DNA of 64,000 nt from Candidatus Krumholzibacteriota bacterium (GCA_022711765.1 JAKLEB010000001.1:1408694-1472693), one strand, 5' to 3'; shown: positions 1-9,690, numbered from the stretch's first letter. Numbers and translations are program-made. The notes: a model not told the origin generated them from the sequence alone.

Positions 1-1890
1 ATGCTGGCGATCCTCGTCGCCGGCCTCGGGCTCAGCCGCGGCCAGATGCGCAGCGTCGCGGACTTCCTCGCGGCCGGACGCAGCGCCGACCGGTACCTCG
101 TGTCCGTGGCGAGCGGGGTCGCGGCCCTCGGCTCGATCACCATCATCGGAAACCTGGAGATGCACTACGTCTCCGGGTTCACGCTCGTGTGGTGGGGCCT
201 GAGCCTGAGCATCGTGGTGCTCGGCGTGCACCTGAGCGGCTGGGTGCTCTACCGTTTCCGGCAGACCCGCTGCTTGACGGTGGCCGAGTTCTTCGAGCGC
301 CGCTACGGCCGCAGCTTCCGCGTCTTCGCCGGATCGCTCGCCTGGCTGTCGGGAATCGTCAACTTCGGGATCTTCCCGGCGGTCGGCACCCGCTTCTTCA
401 TCCACTACTGCGGCCTGCCCGCGACCGTGGCGGTGGCCGGCGAGCCCGTGTCGACCTTCGCCCTGCTGATGGCGGCGCTGCTCCTGCTCACGCTCGGGTT
501 CGTCTTCCTCGGCGGCCAGGTGGCGGTGATCGTCACGAATTTCCTGCAGGGCACGCTCGTGAATCTGATCTTCCTCGCGCTCGGCGCCTACCTGCTCGTG
601 CGGGTCGTATCGTGGGACCAGATCGCGGCCGCGCTCGGGTCGGCGCCGGCGGAAGCCTCGCTCGTGGATCCGTTCCGGGCGAGCCGGGTCGAGGACTTCA
701 ACGTCTGGTACTTCGCGATCGGGGCCTTCGGCGTGGTCTACGGCCAGATGTCGTGGCAGGGCACGCAGGCCTACAACGCCTCCGCGTCGAGCGCGCACGA
801 AGCCAGGATGAGCCAGGCGCTGGCCCTGTGGAAGACCGTGCCTCAATCGCTGTTCCTGCTCGTCGCCGCCGTCGCGATCTACACGATCCTGCACCACCCC
901 GACTTCGCGCGTCTGGCGGCCGAGGTCAACGGCGTCCTCGCCGGCCACGACCGCGAGGCCCTCCGCAGCCAGCTGCGCCCGGCGCTCGTGCTGCGAGCAG
1001 TGCTGCCGCCGGGACTGCTGGGCGCCTTCGCGGCGGTGATGCTGGCGTGCTTCCTCTCGACCCACGAGTCCTACCTGCACTCGTGGGGCAGCATCTTCGT
1101 GCAGGACGTCCTGCTGCCCCTGCGCCACGACCGGCCGCTCACGCCGCGCCAGCACCTGCTCGCGCTGCGGTTGTCGATCCTCGGCGTGGCCGCCTTCGCC
1201 TTCGCCTTCTCGCTGCTCTTCCGGCAGAGCCAGTACATCTTCCTGTTCTTCGCGATCACCGGCGCGATCTTCGCCGGCGGCAGCGGCGCGGTGATCATCG
1301 GCGGCCTCTACTGGCGGCGCGGCACGGCCCGGGCGGCGTGGTCCGCGCTCGCGGTGGGCGCGCTGATCTCCGTCGGCGGGATCGTCCTGCAGCAGCTCGA
1401 CCCGGATTTCCCGGTCAACGGGCAGGTGTTCTGGGGGATCGCCATGGGCGTGTCGTCGGTCGTCTACGTGGTCGTATCGCTGGTCGGACCGCGGGCGCAG
1501 GCGCCCGTGGACCTCGATCGCCTGCTGCACCGCGCCGCCTCGACCGCGGCGCCCCCGGCGCCAGCCGCGCACGCCGCGCCGCGCGGCTGGGGCCGGCTCG
1601 CCTTCACGAGCGAGTTCACTCGCGGCGACAAGGTCCTCTACGGAGTCACCGGCGCCTGGATCCTCGGCTGGTTCGCCGTGTTCATCGCCGGCACCGCGGC
1701 CGGTTGCGCGGGTCGGCTCGACACCGCCGCCTGGCTCCGCTTCTGGCGGGTCTACCTCGCGATCCAGTTCGTGGCCGCGCTCGTGGTATGCGTGTGGTTC
1801 ACGGCCGGCGGCACGCGCGACCTCGCGCGGATGCTGAGGCGACTCGGCGCGCAGGTCCGCGATCAGGGCGACGACGGGATCGTGCGTTGA
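1..1890 (+). CDS. Sodium:solute symporter family transporter, probably 5'-partial
   Basis: A polytopic inner-membrane protein of the sodium:solute symporter (SSS) family, expected to import a small solute with Na+. The reading frame is open from base 1. The visible N-terminus starts inside what looks like the first membrane helix and runs straight into the family's GxSRGQ..DFLAAGRS region, so the true start is probably a few codons upstream of the window. About a dozen hydrophobic segments follow, with the family-typical TVAEFFERRYG loop near residue 92. The C-terminal third carries an Ala/Pro-rich linker and two more helices. It ends 15 bp before a convergent sulfatase-fold gene. Substrate cannot be read from sequence; the sialidase and sulfatase-fold genes nearby make a sugar or sialic acid possible, but this is inference. 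Confidence 0.85.
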   Translation: MLAILVAGLGLSRGQMRSVADFLAAGRSADRYLVSVASGVAALGSITIIGNLEMHYVSGFTLVWWGLSLSIVVLGVHLSGWVLYRFRQTRCLTVAEFFERRYGRSFRVFAGSLAWLSGIVNFGIFPAVGTRFFIHYCGLPATVAVAGEPVSTFALLMAALLLLTLGFVFLGGQVAVIVTNFLQGTLVNLIFLALGAYLLVRVVSWDQIAAALGSAPAEASLVDPFRASRVEDFNVWYFAIGAFGVVYGQMSWQGTQAYNASASSAHEARMSQALALWKTVPQSLFLLVAAVAIYTILHHPDFARLAAEVNGVLAGHDREALRSQLRPALVLRAVLPPGLLGAFAAVMLACFLSTHESYLHSWGSIFVQDVLLPLRHDRPLTPRQHLLALRLSILGVAAFAFAFSLLFRQSQYIFLFFAITGAIFAGGSGAVIIGGLYWRRGTARAAWSALAVGALISVGGIVLQQLDPDFPVNGQVFWGIAMGVSSVVYVVVSLVGPRAQAPVDLDRLLHRAASTAAPPAPAAHAAPRGWGRLAFTSEFTRGDKVLYGVTGAWILGWFAVFIAGTAAGCAGRLDTAAWLRFWRVYLAIQFVAALVVCVWFTAGGTRDLARMLRRLGAQVRDQGDDGIVR

Positions 1891-1905
1891 GCGGACGGCG
1901 CGCGC

Positions 1906-3807
1906 TCAGTACCCCAGGCTGCGCAGGGTCTTGCGCTCCTGCTCGGAGAGCGTGCGCCCCGTGGCCGAGACCGCGTGGCGAGCGCCGAGGACCGCACGCA
2001 TCCGGCCGATGAGGTCGCGGTACAGCTCCGGGCGCTCCGCGCGCAGGTCGAGCGTTGCGCCGGGGTCGGCCGCCAGGTCATAGAGCTCCTGGCCGCGCAG
2101 CCCGTCGAAGACCGCCAAATAGCGTTCGGTCCGCAGGCCGAAGGTATGCGCGTGCCAGTTCGTTCGCAGCACGAGGGTCGCGGGTTCGGGGACCGCGCCG
2201 GCCAGCAGCGCGCGGGTGCGACCGGTCCACTCCAGCTGCGGCGGCACGATCACCCCCAGACGCCGCACCAGGAGCGGGAAGACGTCGGCCAGCGAGAGCA
2301 GCCGCGTCCGCGCCGGCTCGAGGTCGGCCCACGCCGCGCGCGGCCAGAGCACGAGCGGCACGTGGAGCATCTCGTCGTAGACGGTGCTCAGGTGCTGCCA
2401 CCAGCCGTGCTCGCCGAACGCCTCGCCGTGGTCCGACAGCACGAGGACGAGCAGCTCGCGGTCGCGGTCCAGCGCCTGCCAGCCGTCCAGGATCCGCCCC
2501 AGGGAGGCGTCGCTGCGGTGGAGGTTGCCGTCATAGAGCGCGACGATGCGCGCGCGGTCCGCGGCCGAGAGCTCCGGGTGGCTGGCGTCGATCTCGTCCA
2601 GCTGCTCGGCCGATCCGTCGTAGGGTCCCGCGTAGGCCGGGTCGCTCCACAGGTCGTGGTCCGGGCCCGGAAAATACGGCGCGTGCGGCGGCATCAGGTG
2701 GAGGTAGGCGAAGACCGGCCGGTCGCCGAATCCCTGCCGCGCCCTCGCCAGGAAACGCCGTTCGGCCAGCTCCGGGGTGAAGCCGGGGCCGCCGAACTCG
2801 GGATCGGTCCACATCTCGCTGAACTCGGCGAAGCCCTGCGACGCCCCCGTTCCGTGGGAGACGAAGGGGTTGTCGCTGTAGGCGACCGTGTGGTAGCCGG
2901 CGGCGGCGAGGACCTCGGCCAGGGTGACGAACGAATCGGCCAGAGCCTGACCCTTGCCGTGCACGCCGTGCTCGCGCCAGCTCTTGCCGGTCAGCAGCGA
3001 GGGCACCGAGATCTGCGTGAAGGGAGCCTCCGCGAAGCAACGCTCCATCACCAGGCTCTCGGCCGCCAGGGCATCCAGGCGCGGCGTGGTCTCGCGCTCG
3101 TAGCCGTAGCACGAGACGTGGGTGGCCCGGGCGGCGTCCAGCAGGATCATCAGCACGTCGGGCCGGTCCTTGGGATCGGCCGGCTCGGCCGCGACTCCGG
3201 CAGGAGCCAGCGCGAATTCGGCGGGAATCTCCGGCACGGCCAGCAGCTTTCGCCAGGACTCCCGCTGGCGACTCGAGAGCTGAGCGACGACCTGCAGCTC
3301 GCGCAGGTACACGGCGTTCGGCGCGCCTGCCTCCGCCCACCGGCTGGAGCGCAGCGTGAGCAGGTTCTCGCCCTGGCGCAGGGCGCCTCCGGGGATGCTC
3401 GCGGTCAGGACGTGGTCGGACCAGGCCCTGTCCACGGCGACCTCGCCGAGCAGGCGGTCGTTCAGCAGGACCTCGCAGCGCTGACCCGCCCGCGAGAGCT
3501 CCGGCGACGTGCTCACGACCAGCCGCAAGGTGGCGTCGCGGCCGACCAGCTGCAGGCGAGCCGTCGCCTCGGGGCCGAAGGCCCACACCCCCTTCGCGGA
3601 ATCGGCGTCGGCGTCCCAGTGGTCGCTCAGCCAGTGCAGGACCCAGCCGGGTTCTGCCAGCGGCACGGGAGCGGCGGGGTCATCGGTGAGCTGCCGCAGG
3701 TCGAAGTCGACCAGCGTCACGGGCTCGGTGTCCTCCGGACCGCAGCCGACCAGCACCGCGGCGGCGAGGCAGCCGGGAAGGAGGATGGCGGTCAGGGCAT
3801 GGCGCAT
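1906..3807 (-). CDS. Sulfatase/alkaline-phosphatase-superfamily lipoprotein
   Basis: A 633-aa exported hydrolase of the sulfatase fold. The start was chosen at the ATG preceded by AAAGGA, giving a lipoprotein signal with lipobox Leu-Val-Gly-Cys (Cys22). Residues about 25-190 form an extra beta-rich region resembling a carbohydrate-binding or jelly-roll module. The sulfatase core begins near residue 215 with the LLDAARATHVSCYGY motif, and a metal-binding LVLSDHGEAFGEHGWWQH block lies further on. The formylglycine motif Cys-X-Pro-X-Arg is absent. Spacing to Leu-Thr-Gly places Thr264 (in APFTQISVPSLLTG) at the nucleophile position, as in LtaS-like phosphoglycerol transferases. The enzyme may therefore act on phosphoesters rather than sulfate esters. 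The next minus-strand gene upstream lies 115 bp away. Confidence 0.85.
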   Translation of the reverse strand: MRHALTAILLPGCLAAAVLVGCGPEDTEPVTLVDFDLRQLTDDPAAPVPLAEPGWVLHWLSDHWDADADSAKGVWAFGPEATARLQLVGRDATLRLVVSTSPELSRAGQRCEVLLNDRLLGEVAVDRAWSDHVLTASIPGGALRQGENLLTLRSSRWAEAGAPNAVYLRELQVVAQLSSRQRESWRKLLAVPEIPAEFALAPAGVAAEPADPKDRPDVLMILLDAARATHVSCYGYERETTPRLDALAAESLVMERCFAEAPFTQISVPSLLTGKSWREHGVHGKGQALADSFVTLAEVLAAAGYHTVAYSDNPFVSHGTGASQGFAEFSEMWTDPEFGGPGFTPELAERRFLARARQGFGDRPVFAYLHLMPPHAPYFPGPDHDLWSDPAYAGPYDGSAEQLDEIDASHPELSAADRARIVALYDGNLHRSDASLGRILDGWQALDRDRELLVLVLSDHGEAFGEHGWWQHLSTVYDEMLHVPLVLWPRAAWADLEPARTRLLSLADVFPLLVRRLGVIVPPQLEWTGRTRALLAGAVPEPATLVLRTNWHAHTFGLRTERYLAVFDGLRGQELYDLAADPGATLDLRAERPELYRDLIGRMRAVLGARHAVSATGRTLSEQERKTLRSLGY

Positions 3808-3922
3808 GGTCGTGGTCCTTTGCGGGAAGGCCCGCATCCGCGCGCGGCGGGGCGCTCCCGGCGGGCACGTCGCGATGGCGACGGCCGCCACTGCGCGCTG
3901 CAGCCTCCGGACGAACACACCG

Positions 3923-5854
3923 TCACCTCCGCTGGCCGACGATTTCCAGCCACGTCGGCTCGAATAGCAGGATCGTGCCCGTCGAGCCGTCGCCGCCGCC
4001 GATCCGGACCGTGAACTCCGACCCGTCCCGCGCGGTGGGTGGAATCGCGACACTCAGCTCGGTCGCCCGCCCGCGCGCGAGGTCGCGCGGATCCCGCGCA
4101 GCGACCACGGCCCGCGACAAGAGAGTGTCAGGCCGGCTCGCCCCGACCAACCAGAATTCCACGGTCCAGGGTTCGCGACCACGCGCGACACCGACTCGCA
4201 GCTCGGCGGCCTCGTGCGGCCCGCGGTGATCGAACGCGATCGTCCGTCGGCCCTCCACCTGAAGCGCTCCGTCACGGTTGGATCGGACCTTGCCATCCGT
4301 GGCGATATGGCCGCCGGCGACCGGCACCGCGACCCTGACGGCCCCGTCGCCGTCGGCGCGGCGGCGGAACACGCGCCAGGACGTCCGGCCGTCGCAGGAC
4401 CGCCCGAAGAAGCTGACCTGCAACTCGTACCGTTGCGCGGTCTGGAATTCCGCGGTCCACAACCCCGGTCGGATGGACCACTCGGGCCGGAGCTCGGCGA
4501 TGGGACTCTTGCCCTCCCGGCGCAGGTCGGTCACCACGGGGGAGTTGAGGCCGGAGTAGTCGAAGGTGTAGAGGCCCGCGGCACGGGCGGTGTAGCCGTG
4601 CCCGGTGTAGAGCCGATCGCCCGGGGCGGCATGGTCGCGGACGAACTCGCCGACCGCCGCGCGTTCCGGTTCGGTGTTGCGGATGGTCAGGATCGCCGCG
4701 CGGGCCTGGACGAGGGTGTGTCTCCAGCAGACCGGCATCAACGCGCCGAAGACCGCGACGCCGAGCGCCAGGCCAACCCAGAGGCGCCGGCGCAGCAGAC
4801 GGGCTTGCAGATCCAGAGCGGCCACGAGCGCCGCGACCACCAGCAGCACTTGCGGGAGCACGTAGTACCACGGCATGCGCTCGGCGGGATTGTAGGCGCT
4901 GTAGAGAACGAGCAGCATCGCGCTGCCGAGCGGCAGCCCGAGAGTCGCGAGCCGCGAGCCGCCGAGAGCCGGCGGGCGGACGGCGGACACCAGCGGCAGC
5001 GCCAGCGCCGCCGCAGCCGGCACGACGAGCAGCCAGCCATCGACCCGCCACCATTCCTGCACGAACGCGAGGCGGCTGGCCGGATGATCGTGGTACATCA
5101 GCTTGGCGTAGGCGGACTGCGGAAACGGGCTGCCGAACAGGACGATGGTCGAGCCGACCCAGGCCAGCAACGGCAACCCGCACCAGACGAGCGCGCGCCG
5201 CGCCTCCCGCCGCCAGGCCCGCCGTCCGTCGGGCGCGAACCGCTGCCCGAGGATCCGCAGGAGACCGAGCACCGCCACCACGGCGACGGCGTCCAGCTTG
5301 GACACGACGGACAGCGCGCAGCAGAACCACAGGGCGCGCGAACGCCGGGCGAGGAAGGTCCAGCTGGCGAGCAGCACGAGTCCGAGGTGCAGCGGCGTCT
5401 CGAGCCCCTGGAACGCGGTCACGATGAAGTAGTGGGATGCGACGAGAGCCAGCAGCCACGCCAGCAGGATCGACATCAGCGACGAGGAGTACACGCGGAA
5501 GATCAGCAGCAGCGCCGCCGAGGTCACGACCACGCCGAGCGTGTTGCTCGCGAGGACGCTGGCCTGCGGCGACATCGCCTGCGATCGGGCGAGCCCGCCG
5601 GCCAGGATCCCGTGGATGAACCCCGACATGCCGTACACCGGCGGATCCTCGAGATTGTACTGGTAGAAGCCGCCCTGGGCGAACACGTCCATGTACCGCA
5701 ACACGATCGCGCCGTCGTCGAAGAACCACTCCGTGGGCCAGATCGACCGCGCGGCGAGAGCGCAGACCAGCGAAAGGCCCAGGACGGTCCCCTGCCAGAC
5801 CCGACCGGGCCACCGTTCCAAGTCGTCCCACCGGACACTCCGGCCGTCTGCCAT
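3923..5854 (-). CDS. GT-C-like polytopic membrane protein (GT87/PMT-type)
   Basis: A 643-aa inner-membrane protein with about ten to twelve hydrophobic helices and a soluble C-terminal domain of roughly 220 residues. The N-terminal periplasmic loop carries the Asp-Asp pair (Asp46-Asp47, in FFDDGAIVLRYMDVF) characteristic of lipid-linked-sugar-dependent GT-C glycosyltransferases. The start ATG has a GAGG ribosome site about 9 bases upstream; the open frame extends further but without a site. The C-terminal part looks like a beta-rich accessory domain. It probably transfers a sugar from a polyprenyl carrier to a cell-surface acceptor. Donor and acceptor are unknown. Neighbouring methyltransferase and sulfatase-fold genes fit surface-glycan work. 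Confidence 0.75.
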   Translation of the reverse strand: MADGRSVRWDDLERWPGRVWQGTVLGLSLVCALAARSIWPTEWFFDDGAIVLRYMDVFAQGGFYQYNLEDPPVYGMSGFIHGILAGGLARSQAMSPQASVLASNTLGVVVTSAALLLIFRVYSSSLMSILLAWLLALVASHYFIVTAFQGLETPLHLGLVLLASWTFLARRSRALWFCCALSVVSKLDAVAVVAVLGLLRILGQRFAPDGRRAWRREARRALVWCGLPLLAWVGSTIVLFGSPFPQSAYAKLMYHDHPASRLAFVQEWWRVDGWLLVVPAAAALALPLVSAVRPPALGGSRLATLGLPLGSAMLLVLYSAYNPAERMPWYYVLPQVLLVVAALVAALDLQARLLRRRLWVGLALGVAVFGALMPVCWRHTLVQARAAILTIRNTEPERAAVGEFVRDHAAPGDRLYTGHGYTARAAGLYTFDYSGLNSPVVTDLRREGKSPIAELRPEWSIRPGLWTAEFQTAQRYELQVSFFGRSCDGRTSWRVFRRRADGDGAVRVAVPVAGGHIATDGKVRSNRDGALQVEGRRTIAFDHRGPHEAAELRVGVARGREPWTVEFWLVGASRPDTLLSRAVVAARDPRDLARGRATELSVAIPPTARDGSEFTVRIGGGDGSTGTILLFEPTWLEIVGQRR

Positions 5855-6161
5855 CGACTGCGACCTCGCTGGGATCGTCCCGGCCCGTTCCTCGCGGGCC
5901 TCAGGATCCCAAGGAACACCGCCGTCGTCGAGGCAAAGGTTTCGCGCACCCAGCCGCGATCCAGAAGCGGCGAGAAGGCAGCCGCTCCGCATCGTTCGCC
6001 GGCTCGCGCTAATGTGTGCTACAGAATCACTTATCGCAAAATCCTGCGTCGGCACCACGCGCTCGTGCCCGGCAGCCGGTCGCTTTTGACGCCGGTTCGA
6101 TTCGTGCCTAGCATGTCGGCCATCGAGCAACACGCGGAAAGATCGAATCCCCTCGATCGCC
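5855..6161. other. Divergent intergenic region with promoter
   Basis: This 307-base gap separates the minus-strand GT-C gene from the plus-strand methyltransferase. The right half is clearly poorer in GC than its surroundings. It holds a good sigma70-like promoter for the methyltransferase, listed separately. On the minus strand a TTGCGA followed 17 bases later by CACATT is the best but weak promoter match. I see no RNA gene, long hairpin or small gene here. Confidence 0.6.
6086..6114 (+). promoter_or_regulatory. Sigma70-type promoter for the methyltransferase-sialidase pair
   Basis: TTGACG (6086-6091) and TAGCAT (6109-6114) are separated by exactly 17 bases, matching 5 of 6 and 4 of 6 consensus positions. 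The predicted start of transcription, near 6121, lies about 40 bases before the ATG at 6162. Confidence 0.5.
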
Positions 6162-7217
6162 ATGACGCACAGTATCCTCGCCCGACTGGCGCGCTCACTG
6201 CTGGAGGAACCGTTGTTCGCCGTCGAGCCGCGGTTGCGGGGTGGTCTGAAATGCGGCCGCCCGGACGCGGGCCTCCTCCAGGACTTCACGGCGCGCGCGC
6301 TCCACGTCCCCGCGGATTGCCAGATCATCGCGGAGAATCCCCACAAGTGGGTCGTCGCCGCCGGCCGCACGGAGTACGTGGTGCGTGACCGCCGGCGCGA
6401 GCTCGCGGTGTCGCGCCGCAAGTTTCCCCGGATCTCTCACCTGGTCCATCGCGCCGAGCGGCTCGCGCACATCGCGCCGACTCGCGTGCGCCAGACCATC
6501 CGGTGCGAGCTCGCCATGGTCCGCAAGCGCGTCTTCGAACGACCGTCGCGAGTGATGGTCAACATCGGCGCCGGCCGCTGGCAAGCGCGCAACTGGCGCG
6601 TGCTCGACCACCAGGGCACCTGGTACCGCTACGCGCCGTTCTTCGTCGATTACGACCACGACCTGACGAGCCCCCATCCGCTCCCGTTCGCCGACCACAG
6701 CGTCGATCTCTTCTATTCCGAGCACGTGTTCGAGCACCTGACCGACACCTGCTGCGCGGCGGTCTTCCGCGAGCTTCGTCGGTGCCTGCGCGACAGCGGC
6801 GGCTTGCGGATCGTGGTGCCCGACGCCGAGCTGATCCATCGCCGGTTCGCCGAGCGCAACGCCCGGTTCTTCGCGCCCTGGATGCAGATCCACAACGCGA
6901 CGTTGACCGAGGCGTTCCTGATCCTCGTCGCGCACCCGCGCGAGCCGTTCGACGAGGACGAGGTCGCCCGCCGCCACGCGACGATGCCACGCGGCGCGTT
7001 CCTCGACCACTGCCGCAGGAACCTGGCCTACGACCGGGACCGCGCCGGCGAGCACATCAACTGGTTCGACGAGGACAAGCTCGCGCGAATGCTGCGGGAT
7101 GCCGGCTTCCGTCGCGTCGAGCGGTCGGCCGGCCAGCGCAGCTGCTTCCTCGAGATGCGCGGCCCTGCCTTCGACCGGCGCGCCTGGTACTCGCTGCACG
7201 TGGACGCCTGGCCATGA
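6162..7217 (+). CDS. SAM-dependent methyltransferase (class I, type 11-like)
   Basis: A 351-aa cytoplasmic protein. Residues 131-140 (VMVNIGAGRW) match the glycine-rich SAM-binding loop. The segment around 177-193 (FADHSVDLFYSEHVFEHL) matches the post-motif region of methyltransferase type 11 proteins, where the family has an aspartate-rich strand and a HVFEHL helix. The C-terminal HINWFDEDKL segment is typical of methyltransferases in surface-polysaccharide gene clusters. The N-terminal 120 residues are an unassigned extension. The gene overlaps the following sialidase gene by 4 bp, so the two are translationally coupled. The substrate is unknown; a sugar or glycolipid is a reasonable guess from the neighbours. 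Confidence 0.75.
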   Translation: MTHSILARLARSLLEEPLFAVEPRLRGGLKCGRPDAGLLQDFTARALHVPADCQIIAENPHKWVVAAGRTEYVVRDRRRELAVSRRKFPRISHLVHRAERLAHIAPTRVRQTIRCELAMVRKRVFERPSRVMVNIGAGRWQARNWRVLDHQGTWYRYAPFFVDYDHDLTSPHPLPFADHSVDLFYSEHVFEHLTDTCCAAVFRELRRCLRDSGGLRIVVPDAELIHRRFAERNARFFAPWMQIHNATLTEAFLILVAHPREPFDEDEVARRHATMPRGAFLDHCRRNLAYDRDRAGEHINWFDEDKLARMLRDAGFRRVERSAGQRSCFLEMRGPAFDRRAWYSLHVDAWP

Positions 7218-8419
7218 GCGGGAGCCGCCGGCCTGCGGCCCGTCGCGGGCAGCTGGTCCCCGTCCTCGTCGGGCTGCTGCTCGGCGGCTGCCAGGCCGAT
7301 CGGATCCCGGCGCCGGCGCCCGGCGCCCTCGTGGAGCAGACCCTCTTCACGAGCGGCGAGGGCGGCTACGACACCTACCGGATCCCCGCGCTGCTGACCA
7401 CGCAGGCCGGCACTGCGCTCGCCTTCAGCGAGGGCCGGCGGAACAGCCGGCGGGACCACGGGGACATCGACATCCTCCTGCGCCGCTCGACCGACGGCGG
7501 CCGGACCTGGTCGCCGCCGCAGGTGGTGGTCGATCTCGGTCCCGACACCTGCGGCAATCCGACCGCCGTCGAGGATCGGGAGACGGGAACGGTCTGGCTG
7601 GCCTTCTGCTGGAATCTCGCCGACGACGAGGAGAATCTGGTGATCCGCGGCGACTCGCGCGACACGCGGCGCGCGTTCGTCACCGCGAGCGCCGACGAGG
7701 GCGTCAACTGGTCGCCGCCGCGTGAGATCACCGAGGGCGTCAAGTCGGCGGAGATGAGGTGGTATGCCACCGGCCCCGGGATCGGCATCCAGATTCGCCA
7801 CGGCCCCGACCGCGGCCGGCTGGTGGTGCCCGGCGACCATAGCTATCCCGCTTCGGACGGCGATCTCCGCGGCGCGCGCGCGGCTTTCGGGGCGCACGCC
7901 ATCGTCAGCGACGACCACGGCGCATCCTGGCGCCTGGAGGGCGTGATCCGCCCCGGAGTCGGCGAGCCGCAGGTGGCGGAGCTGGCCGATCCGCCCGGCC
8001 GGCTGCTCGCCAATCTGCGATCCTACGCCGGCCGGTCCCGCCGCGCCCAGGCGACGAGCGACGACGGCGGCGCGAGCTGGACCGCGCCGCGCGACCAGCG
8101 CCGGCTCGTCGAGCCGGTCTGCCAGGCGAGCCTGCTGAGGTACTCGTGGCCCGGGGAGCCGACCGGCGATCTGCTCGTGTTCAGCAACCCGGCGAGCCGC
8201 CGGCGCGAGAACCTCGTCCTGCGCGCGAGCGCGGATGGCGGCGCGAGCTGGCCGCGGGCGCTCGTGATCCACTCCGGCGCCGCGGCGTACTCCTGCCTCG
8301 CCCGATTTCCCGACGGCCGGATCGGCTGCCTGTACGAGGGCGGCGACACGGATCCCTACGAGCGCATCGTCCTTGCCACCCTGCCGGTCGCCGCGCTCAT
8401 CGGGGACGGATTGCGCTAG
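7214..8419 (+). CDS. Lipoprotein sialidase (exo-alpha-sialidase family, BNR repeats)
   Basis: A 401-aa exported six-bladed propeller enzyme. The start ATG overlaps the preceding stop (ATGA). A signal with lipobox Leu-Gly-Gly-Cys (Cys26) follows. The sialidase Arg-Ile-Pro motif is at residues 56-58 (YRIPAL). At least four Asp-box (BNR) repeats are visible: [24 protein letters not shown] and SDDGGASW, with a fifth SADGGASW near the C-terminus. A conserved Glu region ([17 protein letters not shown]) fits the active-site loop of bacterial sialidases. It would release terminal sialic acids or related nonulosonic sugars outside the cell. Coupling to a methyltransferase is unusual and may point to a modified sugar substrate. 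Confidence 0.85.
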   Translation: MSGSRRPAARRGQLVPVLVGLLLGGCQADRIPAPAPGALVEQTLFTSGEGGYDTYRIPALLTTQAGTALAFSEGRRNSRRDHGDIDILLRRSTDGGRTWSPPQVVVDLGPDTCGNPTAVEDRETGTVWLAFCWNLADDEENLVIRGDSRDTRRAFVTASADEGVNWSPPREITEGVKSAEMRWYATGPGIGIQIRHGPDRGRLVVPGDHSYPASDGDLRGARAAFGAHAIVSDDHGASWRLEGVIRPGVGEPQVAELADPPGRLLANLRSYAGRSRRAQATSDDGGASWTAPRDQRRLVEPVCQASLLRYSWPGEPTGDLLVFSNPASRRRENLVLRASADGGASWPRALVIHSGAAAYSCLARFPDGRIGCLYEGGDTDPYERIVLATLPVAALIGDGLR

Positions 8420-8425
8420 GTCATA

Positions 8426-8448
8426 TTGACATGATGGGATATCATCCC
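8426..8448. promoter_or_regulatory. Dyad upstream of the cysteine synthase gene
   Basis: Between the sialidase stop and the next start lie two overlapping inverted repeats: ATGAT-N5-ATCAT (8431-8445) and GGGAT-ATC-ATCCC (8436-8448), next to TTGACA (8426-8431) and TATCAT (8440-8445). The two hexamers are only 8 bases apart, so they cannot form one ordinary promoter. A regulator site is possible. No protein can be named. Confidence 0.3.
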
Positions 8449-8493
8449 GCGGCGCCGACCGCGAACCCGGTCCCCCGCGCGAAAGGATCAGTG

Positions 8494-9609
8494 ATGCCGG
8501 AAATCGCCGCCGCCGGCCGAATCCGCAGCCTGACCCATCTGGTCGGGAACACCCCGCTGCTCTGCGTCGAGTTCCGCTACCGCGGACGCGGCCGGCGGAT
8601 CTTCGCCAAGGCCGAGAACCTGAACATGACGGGCAGCATCAAGGACCGCATGGCCCTGCACATCCTGCGCCAGGGCCAGGCGCGAGGACTCCTGCAGCCC
8701 GGCAGCCGGATCGTCGAGGCCACGAGCGGCAACACGGGCATCTCCTTCGCGGCGATCGGCAGGGCGCTGGGGCACCCGGTGTCGATCTTCATGCCCGACT
8801 GGATGAGCGCCGAGCGCATCGACCTGATCCGCTCGCTCGGCGCCGAGATCCGCCTGGTGAGTCGCGAAGAAGGCGGATTCCTCGGCAGCATCGCCCTCGC
8901 CGAGGAGCTCGCGGCCTCGGTGCCCGGAGCGTTCCTGCCGCGGCAGTTCTCCAACGCCGACAATCTCGACGCCCACGCGCTCACGACCGGCCCGGAGATC
9001 TGGTGGCAGCTGCGATTCCTGTCGCTTCGCCCAGACGCGCTCGTCGCCGGCGTGGGGACCGGCGGGACGATCATGGGCGCCGGCGCGTACCTGCGGCAGC
9101 AGCATCCGCAGATCCGCCTGCACCCGCTCGAACCGGCCGACTCCCCGACCCTGTCGACCGGCCGCAAGGTCGGCAAGCATAGGATCCAGGGCATCTCCGA
9201 CGAGTTCATCCCGCCGATCCTGGACCTCGCGGCGCTCGACGCGGTCATGAGCGTGCACGACGGCGACGCGATCCTCATGGCGCAGCGCCTGGCGCGGGAG
9301 CTCGGCATCGGCGTGGGCATCTCCTCCGGCGCGAATTTCCTGGGCGCCGTGCTGGTCCAGGACCACCTGGATCCCGACGCGGTCGTGGTCACCGTGTTTC
9401 CCGACGACAACAAGAAGTATCTGAGCACCGATCTGCTCGGGCGCGAGCCGGTGCGCGACGAGTACCTCTCGCCGGCGATCGAGCTCTGCGGTTTCCGCGC
9501 CTACAAGCGGGTCTGCCACACCTGCTGCGATCCGGTCGATTGCCTGCCGGACGGAGGGCGCCCGCTCGGCGACGACGAGCGGTTGCCGCCGTGCTCCCGG
9601 CGCCCGTAG
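8494..9609 (+). CDS. PLP-dependent cysteine synthase family protein with C-terminal Cys cluster
   Basis: A 371-aa cytoplasmic enzyme of the O-acetylserine sulfhydrylase / cystathionine beta-synthase fold. The ATG follows an AAAGGA site. The PLP-binding Lys50 lies in MTGSIKDR, the substrate loop TSGNTG is at 77-82, and the phosphate-binding glycine loop GVGTGGT is near 186. The C-terminus has an extra Cys-rich tail ([11 protein letters not shown]) that could bind a metal or make disulfides; classical CysK proteins lack it. It probably makes cysteine from an activated serine and sulfide. O-phosphoserine or another acceptor cannot be excluded. No cysE or sulfate-reduction genes are adjacent. Confidence 0.85.
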   Translation: MPEIAAAGRIRSLTHLVGNTPLLCVEFRYRGRGRRIFAKAENLNMTGSIKDRMALHILRQGQARGLLQPGSRIVEATSGNTGISFAAIGRALGHPVSIFMPDWMSAERIDLIRSLGAEIRLVSREEGGFLGSIALAEELAASVPGAFLPRQFSNADNLDAHALTTGPEIWWQLRFLSLRPDALVAGVGTGGTIMGAGAYLRQQHPQIRLHPLEPADSPTLSTGRKVGKHRIQGISDEFIPPILDLAALDAVMSVHDGDAILMAQRLARELGIGVGISSGANFLGAVLVQDHLDPDAVVVTVFPDDNKKYLSTDLLGREPVRDEYLSPAIELCGFRAYKRVCHTCCDPVDCLPDGGRPLGDDERLPPCSRRP

Positions 9610-9690
9610 CCTTCCTTTGACTGCGGCCCCGGTTGCGATTAGCCTTCCCCCACGTTGGCCACACCGCCACTCGTAGACGCGAGGACAGAC

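Noticed and set aside
3923..6421. Long open frames on the opposite strand of real genes (for example 4214-6388 plus, 8488-11160 minus, 33788-36877 minus, 53835-56885 minus, 60294-63929 minus)
   Set aside because: Their products are Arg/Ala/Gly/Asp-rich, without domains, and mirror the third-position GC bias of well-recognised genes.
8426..8445. TTGACA and TATCAT as a promoter for the cysteine synthase gene
   Set aside because: The two hexamers are 8 bases apart, too close for a sigma70 promoter; the dyad alone is kept as a weak site.
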